Positions 44,550 to 53,219 of a stretch of DNA of 64,000 bases are shown piece after piece. The position numbers and the translations under genes are program-made. The notes beneath the pieces are model-generated. The model was not told the origin of the DNA. It was given only the letters and a program-made list of their open reading frames with translations, and made no database searches. Numbering within the stretch: the stretch's first letter is position 1; each line of letters starts with the position of its first letter. The DNA is from Psychrobacter sp. APC 3281 (GTDB taxonomy: Bacteria > Pseudomonadota > Gammaproteobacteria > Pseudomonadales > Moraxellaceae). The DNA is taken from the NCBI RefSeq assembly GCF_030407815.1, contig NZ_JASDCS010000005.1, positions 1 to 64,000 of the forward strand, in the 5' to 3' direction.

Positions 44550-45464
44550 ATGTCAGACAAACATTATGATGCGTTGCCAAAAGCGCACACCACTTATGCC
44601 AATATTGTCAAAAGCTTATTGCCTATCGGTAATGGTGGCAAGGTCAGTAGAGACCAGTTGCCACAATCTACTTACTATGTAGATGACTTGCATATCGATC
44701 AAGAAAATCTAGATGACTATCGCAAAATTTGCGGTTTTGCTGATGATGGTAAAGTGCCAGCGACTTACTTCTCGGTATTGTCACAGACGCTGCAGATGAA
44801 CATGATGGTCAAAGAGCCATTCCCATTTGCCATGTTAGGTCTTGTCCACGTTGATAATAGCGTCACCCAGTATCGCCCGATTGGAGAGCGTGAAACGGTA
44901 GCAATGTCGGTCACTTTTGATAACCTGCGTGATCATGCTCAAGGTCAGCAGTTTGACTTTGTCACTATCGTAAAGTCAGAAGATGAAGTCATCTGGGAAG
45001 GTACATCGACTTATTTATCACGTAGCAAGAAACCTAGCAGTAAAGATAAGAAGAGCGCTCCGCGTCCGGTCATGGTCAAGCCTGAAGTAAACGAAGCAGG
45101 TGTTCATAGCATTTTTGAAGTGCCAGAAGATATCGGTCGTCGTTATGCTTTTGTCTCAGGCGATTTTAACTTGATTCATTTGCATCCGCTATCAGCACGT
45201 GCGTTTGGTTTTCCTAAAGCGATTGCACATGGTATGTGGTCAAAGGCTAAGTGCCTTGCTCTAATGGGTGACTTGCCTGATACTTATACAATTGACGTCT
45301 CATTTAAGCTGCCTATCTTTTTGCCAGCTGAAGTAGAGCTGATTGCTGAGCCAGTAGCCCAGCTTACAAACGTAGATGATACTTGTGAGTTTGGACTGTA
45401 TAGCTCTAAAAACAATAAACTGCATTTGGCGGGTGTTGTAACCTTAAAGAGTGACAGCAAGTAG
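44550..45464 (+). CDS. MaoC-like (R)-specific enoyl-CoA hydratase / 3-hydroxyacyl dehydratase
   Basis: 304 residues with a double hot-dog layout, like mycobacterial HtdX. The catalytic hydratase-2 motif lies at about 204-230: FVSGDFNLIHLHPLSARAFG, then KAIAHGMWSKAK, with the Asp/His pair in SGDFNxIH. It would catalyse reversible hydration of trans-2-enoyl-CoA to 3-hydroxyacyl-CoA. Together with the preceding FabG4-like reductase and the divergent thiolase it supplies three of four reactions of a fatty-acid cycle. RBS AGGA. Confidence 0.9.
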   Translation: MSDKHYDALPKAHTTYANIVKSLLPIGNGGKVSRDQLPQSTYYVDDLHIDQENLDDYRKICGFADDGKVPATYFSVLSQTLQMNMMVKEPFPFAMLGLVHVDNSVTQYRPIGERETVAMSVTFDNLRDHAQGQQFDFVTIVKSEDEVIWEGTSTYLSRSKKPSSKDKKSAPRPVMVKPEVNEAGVHSIFEVPEDIGRRYAFVSGDFNLIHLHPLSARAFGFPKAIAHGMWSKAKCLALMGDLPDTYTIDVSFKLPIFLPAEVELIAEPVAQLTNVDDTCEFGLYSSKNNKLHLAGVVTLKSDSK

Positions 45465-45522
45465 CATAAACATCTTAAAGCTTCTATTTTAACAGCCATA
45501 TTTAACGTACATATTTATTATT

Positions 45523-46095
45523 ATGACTTCACAAAACATGCCTTCAGAAGAAAACGCGATAGACGTAGATCAAACAGATAGCTCGATGACGACTGATACG
45601 GCCGCTGCTAACGATAGCGGCACTAACATTTATGTTAGTGCCGATAATGGCGTTGATTTGGCCGATATCTTTGAGCCTTATTTTCGTCCAGATGCAAACA
45701 CTATCGTGTGCGGTGCATTAGATGACGAAAAAGTTGCGGCTTTAGCGAAAGCGGGTGTCGAGCTGGTCATCAACTTGCAGCCTGATGACGAGTTAAGCTT
45801 TGATGAGGCATCAGCAGTTGAGCAAGCAGGTATGCACTACGAACAGCTGCCTATCAGCGGTGCTAAAGAGCTAAAGCAGCTTAAGATATTGGCGTTTGAT
45901 AATGTATTACGCCAGCACCATGGCAAAAAAATCGCTATGCACTGTGGGTCGGGTAATAGAGTAGGAGCTGCAATAGCGCTGCGGGCAGGATGGTTGCGTG
46001 GACGTAAGATGGATACAGCGATGGAGCGTGGTCGCAGTCATGGTTTGACCAAGCTTGAACAAGAAGTTCATAATCGTTTGCTAGTACCGCGTTAA
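45523..46095 (+). CDS. DUF442 / dual-specificity-phosphatase-like protein
   Basis: 190 residues. The first 35 are acidic and disordered. The core (35-190) resembles the DUF442 (beta-lactamase hydrolase-like) phosphatase family. The CX5R loop is present as HCGSGNRVGAA with Cys141 and Arg146, preceded by GVELVINLQPDDE. The substrate is unknown; relatives sit beside sulfide or detoxification genes. No RBS is visible before the ATG. A perfect 26-bp inverted repeat sits inside the coding sequence at 45618-45643. Confidence 0.82.
   Translation: MTSQNMPSEENAIDVDQTDSSMTTDTAAANDSGTNIYVSADNGVDLADIFEPYFRPDANTIVCGALDDEKVAALAKAGVELVINLQPDDELSFDEASAVEQAGMHYEQLPISGAKELKQLKILAFDNVLRQHHGKKIAMHCGSGNRVGAAIALRAGWLRGRKMDTAMERGRSHGLTKLEQEVHNRLLVPR
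45618..45643. repeat. Perfect 12-bp inverted repeat inside a coding sequence
   Basis: CGGCACTAACAT-tt-ATGTTAGTGCCG, a strong hairpin with a 2-nt loop, about 95 nt after the start codon of the DUF442 gene. It encodes residues around SGTNIYVSADN at the junction of the disordered N-terminus and the enzyme domain. Confidence 0.95.
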
Positions 46096-46170
46096 CTAGA
46101 TTTGTGGCGTTGAATATTAGTGCTGTCTTAGACGTTGGTAAACTCTAAAAATAACATCGAAATAAATAAT

Positions 46171-46200
46171 AAAAAAGGCGACCAATAGGTGGCCTTTTTT
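46171..46200 (+). terminator. Rho-independent terminator
   Basis: AAAAAAGGCGACC-aata-GGTGGCCTTTTTT, a 13-bp stem with one G-G mismatch, 75 bp after the DUF442 stop. Confidence 0.85.
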
Positions 46201-46373
46201 ATTGGCTCACAATTCATTTATACTGGTTCAAATATTTTATATAGTCAAAGAAATACTTGTGCAATCTGTAATCGGCTACCTTGTATGCGTTTTAGACTTC
46301 TTTGACTATAGCTTATGTATTACTATCATCTTAAAACTAGAATAATTTATATCACTGGAGCAAGGTAATAATA

Positions 46374-47810
46374 ATGGATCATAATACAGAAAATTCTAAT
46401 ACACCCATAAACGCTGACTTTCAAAAAAAATTACAGCAATTACTGACAGATTTACAGCTTGATGATGCACCTGCTGGCGGGGCTGTAGCCGTGTATCAAG
46501 CAGGTCAGTGTATAGCACAAGCCAGTACAGGTATGGCACGCTCTGATATGTCGTGGCAGCCTGATACGTTGGCTATTAATTTTTCTACCGGTAAAGGGGT
46601 ACTGGCAACATTGGTTCATGTGCTGGTTTCGCAGCAACTGATCGAATATGACAAACCTATTGCCCATTACTGGCCAGAATTTGCTGCAAACGGCAAAGAC
46701 CAAATTACGTTGCGACAAGTCATGTCACATCAAGCCGATTTGTTTTCGATTCAAAGTATTGATGTCGATAGCGAGACGGTACTTGATTGGGATACGATGC
46801 TGCGCCACATTGCAGCGATGCCTATTACCTCTCCCGAAGATGCTACTAAGTATGACAGCGCTTATAGTGCATTGGTCTACGGTTGGGTATTGGGCGGCGT
46901 AGTAGAGGCGGTCACGAATCTATCGTTCTCTGAAGCACTGCGCCAGTATCTAACAGAGCCTCTGGGTATCGCCGACAGCTGCTATTTTGGTGTGCCAGAT
47001 AGCAAAGTAGATCAGGTGGCAAAATTAGCCAAAGATTTTGAAGAAACAGAGGATACGAGTTCTCAATTAAAATCGAGACGTCAAAAACCGACCTTAAAAG
47101 TAGACTCTCAAGAGACTTTACGTACTTATGCAAGCTTACCTAGTTATCATTACTGGCAACAGAAAATGCTAAATGACAAACGTGCAGCTGAGACGCAAAG
47201 TAGCCTTGATGACAGCCTTGATGAAAATCTAGATAGCTCTGATACTGATAACGTACAACCTGTATTGAATACGGCGCGTATTAATAGCTTATATTTCAAT
47301 ACCAGTCAGCTTAATCTAAAAAACTATAAGGCGGCGCTGATACCTGCTGGCAAACATGCCCTTGATTATCATAAGCGTCAAACATTACAGGCGGTCATTC
47401 CAGCGGCAAATGGTGTCGCTTCCGCTAAAGCACTGGCAACGATTTATGCGATGCTTGCTAATGGTGGTATATGGCAAGGAAAGACGCTGATTGATAGTGC
47501 TACTTTTGAGCAGTTATCTACGCCGCAGGTTGAGGGTTTAGATGCGGTTATGCCAGCGGCTATGAAATGGCGATTGGGCTACCATAGATTATTCAGCTTG
47601 TATGCTAACAACGATGATACGGATAAGAGAATGAGTCCTGCATTATCAGGATTTGGGCATATGGGATATAACGGATCGGTTGCTTGGTGCGACCCTGAGC
47701 GCCAGTTGTCATTTGCTTTTACTCATAATTTTGATACCACTATGCTCAATGACGTTCGTCAGTTTGCGCTGACAGAAGCCGTCTTGAGCTGGGTAGAAGA
47801 GATGCTTTAA
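46374..47810 (+). CDS. Serine beta-lactamase-like hydrolase (EstB family)
   Basis: A 478-residue class C beta-lactamase-fold hydrolase, probably an esterase or peptidase rather than a true beta-lactamase. The nucleophile is in the SxxK motif STGK (S71, K74). A Tyr motif in KYDSAYSALVYGWV takes the YxN place, and GHMGYNGS takes the KTG place. No signal peptide, so cytoplasmic. A polar insertion rich in Asp, Ser and Lys (about 222-300) separates the two halves. RBS GGAGCAAGG. Single gene. Confidence 0.88.
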   Translation: MDHNTENSNTPINADFQKKLQQLLTDLQLDDAPAGGAVAVYQAGQCIAQASTGMARSDMSWQPDTLAINFSTGKGVLATLVHVLVSQQLIEYDKPIAHYWPEFAANGKDQITLRQVMSHQADLFSIQSIDVDSETVLDWDTMLRHIAAMPITSPEDATKYDSAYSALVYGWVLGGVVEAVTNLSFSEALRQYLTEPLGIADSCYFGVPDSKVDQVAKLAKDFEETEDTSSQLKSRRQKPTLKVDSQETLRTYASLPSYHYWQQKMLNDKRAAETQSSLDDSLDENLDSSDTDNVQPVLNTARINSLYFNTSQLNLKNYKAALIPAGKHALDYHKRQTLQAVIPAANGVASAKALATIYAMLANGGIWQGKTLIDSATFEQLSTPQVEGLDAVMPAAMKWRLGYHRLFSLYANNDDTDKRMSPALSGFGHMGYNGSVAWCDPERQLSFAFTHNFDTTMLNDVRQFALTEAVLSWVEEML

Positions 47811-47851
47811 TAACGCCAACTTCAATCGCGAATTGATTCTGTTTCAAATAT

Positions 47852-47877
47852 AAGCAGCATTAATTTTAATGCTGCTT
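47852..47877. terminator. Hairpin at convergent gene ends, overlapping the antiporter stop codon
   Basis: AAGCAGCATTA-attt-TAATGCTGCTT, an 11-bp perfect stem. The right arm contains the antiporter stop codon (47866-47868, minus strand). The T-runs are short, so termination strength is uncertain. Confidence 0.6.
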
Positions 47878-49113
47878 GTTTGGTGTCATTTTAAGCAATC
47901 TTGATGCGCTGAGACCATGGATAAAGATAGAAGTCAAAATGACAATCGAACAAACAATCCACAGTTTAAGCGCATCTTCATCTGCGAAAAACCCTTGATT
48001 GAGCGCATAGGACAGATAATACAAAGTACCGATACCACGAATACCCAAAGCCGATATTGCGTATTTCTCGGTATGTGGTAAGTTCAATCCTGATAAGGCA
48101 ATAAATCCACCAATCGGACGTATAAGTAGTAAGAAGGTAAAGCTGACGATATAGACGCGCCATGTCAACTCGACACCTGCCTGCAGCCCTTGACCGAGGA
48201 ACATGCCAAAGATAACTAGCACTAATGACATCAATAAGCCTTCTGGTTGCTCAGCGAAATCATGCAGTTTTTGATGATAAGTATGCTCACACTCTGAGCG
48301 ACGAAACGCAAATGCGGCCACGAATACAGCGATAAAGCCATAACTATGTACATACTCGGCAAGACCATAGGCTAGTAGCGTCAACGCAATAACCACATAG
48401 CCTTGCGAGATGGTAGTCTCGCGAGTATGTTTAGAAAACACGACTTTGGCCAATATTTTACCAACCAATACACCCACCACTACACCTGCGCCAATCTTCC
48501 ACAAGACGTCATGAGTAAACCACGACCATAGCATCTCGTAAGTAAAGGCTTTGCCTTCACTGAACGCTTCTGCAATCTTAATCGCTAGGTACACAAACGG
48601 AAAAGCCAGACCATCGTTCAACCCGGCCTCTGACGTTAAGGTAAAGCGCGGTGTGTCTTCTCCTCCTGTATTGGGAGGTCCCACCTGAATGCTCGAAGCT
48701 AACACGGGATCAGTAGGTGCTAACACTGCACCTAATAAGATAGCTGCACCAAGGCTTAAACCAAACGCGTAATACCCCAAGACTGCCATCGCAAAAATAC
48801 CAATAGGCATGGTAATGAGTAGCAGTCTTACTGTTGGGCGCCACAATCGCCAAGACAACTCTGTATCGATTTTAATACCAGCACCAACCAATGAGACCAG
48901 TACAACAATCTCAGTCAGTTTCTCGATGAGTAAACCGTTATCAAGTGGGTCTAAAAAGGACAAAGACGTCCACCAGTAGCCCATCATCAGACCGAAGCTG
49001 ACTTGGAGCATCGGTAATGAGATAGAGGTGCGCTTAAAAATAACAGGAAACAAGGCCCCTAGTAAAAAGGCAATCCCGCAGATTAATAAGAATAAGTTAT
49101 ATTTTTCAATCAT
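47866..49113 (-). CDS. CPA1-type cation:proton antiporter (NhaP-like)
   Basis: A 415-residue inner-membrane antiporter that exchanges Na+ or K+ for H+. About 12 hydrophobic segments are visible. The family motifs are LLGAVLAPTDPVLASSIQVG (discontinuous helix) and SEAGLNDGLAFPFVYL with the essential Asn-Asp pair. A conserved arginine region (FAFRRSECEH) lies in the later half. There is no cytoplasmic regulatory domain. Single gene on the minus strand. Confidence 0.9.
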   Translation of the reverse strand: MIEKYNLFLLICGIAFLLGALFPVIFKRTSISLPMLQVSFGLMMGYWWTSLSFLDPLDNGLLIEKLTEIVVLVSLVGAGIKIDTELSWRLWRPTVRLLLITMPIGIFAMAVLGYYAFGLSLGAAILLGAVLAPTDPVLASSIQVGPPNTGGEDTPRFTLTSEAGLNDGLAFPFVYLAIKIAEAFSEGKAFTYEMLWSWFTHDVLWKIGAGVVVGVLVGKILAKVVFSKHTRETTISQGYVVIALTLLAYGLAEYVHSYGFIAVFVAAFAFRRSECEHTYHQKLHDFAEQPEGLLMSLVLVIFGMFLGQGLQAGVELTWRVYIVSFTFLLLIRPIGGFIALSGLNLPHTEKYAISALGIRGIGTLYYLSYALNQGFFADEDALKLWIVCSIVILTSIFIHGLSASRLLKMTPNKQH

Positions 49114-49298
49114 AAGGTTTACGCACGTCGTTATGTTTTAAGGATCGATTTTAAGAGGGTGATTTTAGATATTGATGACAATTCACAGCAATAGTTGATA
49201 GTCAGTCACTGATACTCTTTATCATGACGTCAAAATAAAATAATTACCGCAAAAAATAGTTATCAAAACGACAGCTACGTTGTTTTTTGGTGAAAAAA

Positions 49299-49319
49299 AA
49301 GCCTGCATTGTGCAGGCTT
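49299..49319 (-). terminator. Rho-independent terminator of ilvD
   Basis: AAGCCTGCA-ttg-TGCAGGCTT. On the minus strand it is followed by eight T residues, 45 bp after the ilvD stop. Confidence 0.9.
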
Positions 49320-49363
49320 AATATAATTTTATCAGTATGTCTGTATCATCAATAGTTTACAGA

Positions 49364-51250
49364 CTAGCGTTCGACTTGGCTCACGTCACGTACGGCACCA
49401 GTATCAGCACTGGTGGTCATAGCCGCATAAGCACGTAATGCTGGCGAGACATGACGATCACGACTGACGGGTTTCCATGCATCACGACCACGCGCTTCCA
49501 TAGCTTCTCGGCGAGCGGCTAAGTCTGCATCACTCACTTTCATGTTGATGGTACGGTTTGGGATATCGATATGAATACTATCGCCTTCTTCGACCAAACC
49601 AATCGCCCCGCCTTCAGCAGCTTCTGGGCTAGCATGGCCAATTGATAGACCTGATGTACCACCAGAGAAGCGACCATCAGTCAGTAGGGCGCATTCTTTA
49701 CCCAATCCTTTTGACTTCAGATAAGTCGTTGGGTATAGCATCTCTTGCATACCAGGGCCGCCTTTAGGGCCTTCGTAGCGAATGATGACCACATCGCCTG
49801 CAACGATTTCGTCAGCCAATACCGCAGCAACCGCATCATCTTGTGATTCAAATAGACGCGCGCGACCAGTAAAGGTCAAGATGCTTTCGTCGACGCCTGC
49901 GGTTTTGACCACACAGCCGCGCTCAGCGATATTACCATATAGTACGGCTAAGCCGCCATCTGTAGAGTAGGCGTGTTTGGCACTACGGATACAGCCTGAC
50001 TCACGGTTGACGTCGAGGTTTGACCACTCTTTTGATTGCGAGAATGCTTCTGTGGTACGTACGCCACCAGGTGCTGCAAGGAAGCGAGCGCGTGCCTCAT
50101 GATTGTCAGGGTTCATGATGTCCCACTTATCGATCGCTTCTTTCATCGTGGCGCTATGGATAGTTGGCACGTCAGTTTTTAGTAACTCGGCGCGATCAAG
50201 CTCAGCAAGTAATGCAAAGACACCGCCAGCACGATGCACGTCTTCCATATGGTATTTCTGTGAGGCAGGGGCTACTTTTGCCAGACAAGGCACACCGCGA
50301 CTCAAACGGTCAATATCAGCCATTTTAAAGTCGATTTCTGCTTCATTAGCCGCAGCAAGTAGATGCAAGATGGTATTGGTTGAGCCGCCCATGGCAATAT
50401 CTAAGCTCATGGCATTTTCAAAAGCAGCTTTGGTAGCGATAGAGCGTGGTAACACAGAGTCATCATCTTGCTCGTAGCGACGCTTGGCAAGCGACACAAT
50501 GGTACGACCCGCTTCTAAGAATAGCTCGCGGCGCAATGAGTGAGTAGCTAGCAGTGAGCCATTACCTGGTAGTGCTAAGCCTAAAGCTTCGGTCAAGCAG
50601 TTCATCGAGTTGGCTGTAAACATACCAGAGCATGAGCCACAAGTAGGGCAGGCTGAGGCTTCAATAGCAGCGACGTCTTCATCACTGATGCTATCATCAG
50701 CAGCGTCCATCATCGCATCGACAAGGTCAAGTTTGCGAACAGCACTGCTGTCACTACTATCAGTATTATGGCTCTTACCAACGGTACTAGCTAATATTTT
50801 GCCCGCTTCCATTGGGCCACCTGAGATAAACACCACTGGAATGTTAAGGCGCATGGCGGCCATCAACATACCCGGGGTGATTTTGTCACAGTTAGAAATA
50901 CAAACTAGTGCATCTGCACAGTGAGCATTGACCATATACTCGACAGAATCAGCGATCAAATCACGACTTGGTAGCGAGTACAACATACCGCTATGGCCCA
51001 TCGCAATACCATCGTCAACCGCAATGGTATTGAACTCTTTTGCAACGCCGCCTGCTTGCTCAATCTCACGGGCGACCAGCTGTCCAAGGTCTTTTAGATG
51101 CACATGGCCGGGTACAAACTGGGTAAAAGAGTTAGCAATCGCAATGATTGGCTTGCCAAAGTCGCCGTCAGTCATGCCGGTTGCACGCCATAATGCGCGC
51201 GCGCCTGCCATATTACGACCGCCGGTAGAGGTTTTTGAGCGATAATCCAT
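49364..51250 (-). CDS. ilvD: Dihydroxy-acid dehydratase
   Basis: Iron-sulfur enzyme of branched-chain amino acid synthesis, converting dihydroxyisovalerate and dihydroxy-methylvalerate to the 2-oxo acids. From the ATG at 51250 (AAGGAA upstream) it is 628 residues; the open frame adds 14 unlikely codons. Cluster cysteines are in [13 protein letters not shown] and [17 protein letters not shown]. PxGGGT-like substrate parts are [19 protein letters not shown] and [13 protein letters not shown]. The length fits the IlvD type with one [2Fe-2S] or [4Fe-4S] cluster. No other ilv gene is nearby. Confidence 0.97.
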   Translation of the reverse strand: MDYRSKTSTGGRNMAGARALWRATGMTDGDFGKPIIAIANSFTQFVPGHVHLKDLGQLVAREIEQAGGVAKEFNTIAVDDGIAMGHSGMLYSLPSRDLIADSVEYMVNAHCADALVCISNCDKITPGMLMAAMRLNIPVVFISGGPMEAGKILASTVGKSHNTDSSDSSAVRKLDLVDAMMDAADDSISDEDVAAIEASACPTCGSCSGMFTANSMNCLTEALGLALPGNGSLLATHSLRRELFLEAGRTIVSLAKRRYEQDDDSVLPRSIATKAAFENAMSLDIAMGGSTNTILHLLAAANEAEIDFKMADIDRLSRGVPCLAKVAPASQKYHMEDVHRAGGVFALLAELDRAELLKTDVPTIHSATMKEAIDKWDIMNPDNHEARARFLAAPGGVRTTEAFSQSKEWSNLDVNRESGCIRSAKHAYSTDGGLAVLYGNIAERGCVVKTAGVDESILTFTGRARLFESQDDAVAAVLADEIVAGDVVIIRYEGPKGGPGMQEMLYPTTYLKSKGLGKECALLTDGRFSGGTSGLSIGHASPEAAEGGAIGLVEEGDSIHIDIPNRTINMKVSDADLAARREAMEARGRDAWKPVSRDRHVSPALRAYAAMTTSADTGAVRDVSQVER

Positions 51251-51470
51251 GTGATATTCCTTACAAATAGGCGGGGTTATAAAAATGTGCACCCTCAGTT
51301 TTAATAGGGATAGTGTGCTTTTTATAGAGAGTGAGTACTAGTGAATAATACTAATTCGTTACCATACCATTAGATATGAATAACTAAAAACAATATGCTA
51401 ATAACAGTGAATTAATAATAACGAATTAATAATCACAAGCGATGAGCAAAAAAACAGTTATTCAAAACAT

Positions 51471-52232
51471 CTATTCAATACGTTCTAATATGGCTTTGTC
51501 AAACCAAGGAAGATCAGCTTTGTCTGCTTCTAATTTCACAATGGCTGCAAGCGCATGAGTAGCTAGTAGCTGCTGATAATCACTACTAGCTTCAATCGTC
51601 AACAGCGACTCGGCAGAGAGTGCTGGCGTATTAGGGTTTTGCTCGTCAATACTAATTAATATTTGCTTATTATTTTTATAGAGGACGTCTACACGACCAA
51701 AAAACTGCCAGTCTTTAAAAGCGGCAATAATAGCGTCGGCAGCATCTTTAGTATATACCTGCTGCGTCTCTTTACCCGTATTGGTCCAATGTAGTCGTAC
51801 AGCCAACTGCAATGCCTCACTAAATACCACTAACGAGCCGATAATTTTTACATGCCAAGGACTGGTCAGCAGCTCCTCGTCAATACCAATTAACTTGGCA
51901 GCTTGATGAGCTGACATGGGTTTATTGAATTGAAGCAGTAGCTCAGGAGTAAGCGGGTGCGTCTGTTTGATCGCATCATCTAAACTGTCATAGTGATACA
52001 AAAAAGGCAGTGGCAAATCTTGCGTGACAGTCTTCTTTATAATTTTACAATTGTGTATCTGCCAGCTGATGGCTTTATCAGTCAATGCTTCTGCTAATAT
52101 GATAGCGTTTGGATCGATAGTTTGAGTACCACTTTCACTCTCAATATCAGAGTGTTCTTCCTGATTATCAAGGGTTGCGGTAGTGTTATCCATATCTGGT
52201 TGAGTTGGCAAAGTAGGCAAATCCATAAACAT
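51471..52232 (-). CDS. Conserved hypothetical protein, not recognised
   Basis: 253 residues, cytoplasmic by sequence (no signal peptide or membrane helix). An acidic disordered N-terminus (1-45) is followed by an alpha/beta region (about 50-253) with FLYHYDSLDDAIKQTHPLTPELL, a helix pair around SAHQAAKLIGIDEELLTSPWHVKIIGSLVVF and a beta-rich part. I cannot name a family; it may be restricted to Moraxellaceae. The start is ambiguous (ATG 52232 or 52226), without a visible RBS. Confidence 0.65.
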   Translation of the reverse strand: MFMDLPTLPTQPDMDNTTATLDNQEEHSDIESESGTQTIDPNAIILAEALTDKAISWQIHNCKIIKKTVTQDLPLPFLYHYDSLDDAIKQTHPLTPELLLQFNKPMSAHQAAKLIGIDEELLTSPWHVKIIGSLVVFSEALQLAVRLHWTNTGKETQQVYTKDAADAIIAAFKDWQFFGRVDVLYKNNKQILISIDEQNPNTPALSAESLLTIEASSDYQQLLATHALAAIVKLEADKADLPWFDKAILERIE

Positions 52233-52408
52233 AGCGTTATTAAAATAGAGGGTTAATATAACATTTTAAGGGCATGACTCGCCAATAAATTAGTGAGCTA
52301 GCATGGTTGGAATATGGCTTGATATTTTTCAAATTCGGTTGTCATACTGACTTGTACTAAAGTTATATTTCGTCCACTATATGACAGATGCTTTTATCTA
52401 TTTTGGAT

Positions 52409-52432
52409 AGCTATTGAGCTATTGAGCTATTA
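52409..52432 (+). repeat. Three 8-bp direct repeats (AGCTATTG)
   Basis: AGCTATTG AGCTATTG AGCTATTA in tandem, 36 bp before the HIT gene start, in the expected promoter or leader region. Confidence 0.85.
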
Positions 52433-52467
52433 ATTAACTAATAATAAAACTCTTAAAGGAAAAAATA

Positions 52468-52908
52468 ATGACTGAAGTAAATCAAAAGACTGCTTATGAC
52501 GACAATAATATTTTTGCCAAAATGTTAGATGGTGATATTCCATATCACAAAGTATATGAAGATGATAAAACGCTGGCCTTTATGGATATCATGCCACAAG
52601 CAGAAGGCCATGTATTGGTCATACCCAAACAGAAAGCCGTTGATTTGGCGGATCTTGAGCCTGAATATGCTGCTGCGGTGCTAATGACGTCTAAGAAAGT
52701 CATGCAAGCTCAGCGCCAAGTATTTGAGCGTGAAGGCGTTATCCAAATGCAGTTGAATGGCTCACAAGCAGGTCAAACAGTCTTTCATTATCATGTACAT
52801 CTCATTCCATCAAGTATCCATGAGTTAGGACGTCATGCAGTGACCCAAGCCGACAACAATGATTTGGCAGATATTGCGCAGAAGTTGGCGGTAGTGATTG
52901 ATGCCTAA
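52468..52908 (+). CDS. HIT-family (histidine triad) nucleotide hydrolase
   Basis: A 146-residue HIT protein. Residues 15-60 form the N-terminal part (NNIFAKMLDGDIPYHKVYEDD, FMDIMPQAEGHVLVIPK). The histidine triad is HYHVHLIPS near residues 109-117. HinT-like enzymes hydrolyse adenosine phosphoramidates and clear nucleotide by-products. AAAGGA is the RBS. Single gene with terminator. Confidence 0.94.
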   Translation: MTEVNQKTAYDDNNIFAKMLDGDIPYHKVYEDDKTLAFMDIMPQAEGHVLVIPKQKAVDLADLEPEYAAAVLMTSKKVMQAQRQVFEREGVIQMQLNGSQAGQTVFHYHVHLIPSSIHELGRHAVTQADNNDLADIAQKLAVVIDA

Positions 52909-53219
52909 TTAGGAAACAGAGTGCTTCTGTTTAGGTATAAAAAATATTGGTATTTACGAATTAGCGAGCATTTATAGATTATAAATCACTAAAAAAATAC
53001 ATATACAATCAAAAGGCAGCTAGCAAGCTGCCTTTTTTATTTTCTTGGTAATAGTCATGTAACATTCGTTAAAGTCATGTTACGAGTTGAACGCTTGTCT
53101 AGGGTTTTGGAAAAGAGTGTGATAATTATTATAACCATTCACACACATTTTCTAATCTTTGCCTTAATTAAAACTTTTCTATAAAAAGGCATCGTCAACT
53201 TTTGAGGATATTATCTTTC
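52909..53219. other. 311-bp spacer HIT/BCCT
   Basis: No gene. It holds the HIT terminator (53011-53036) and an AT-rich region before the BCCT gene. GAGG at 53204-53207 is a distant RBS candidate for the ATG at 53220. Confidence 0.45.
53011..53036 (+). terminator. Rho-independent terminator
   Basis: AAAAGGCAGC-tagcaa-GCTGCCTTTT plus T-tract, a 10-bp perfect stem after the HIT gene. Confidence 0.88.

Noticed and set aside
46374-47810. Chromosomal AmpC-type beta-lactamase
   Set aside because: No signal peptide and the third motif is HMG rather than KTG; the EstB-like esterase/peptidase group fits better.
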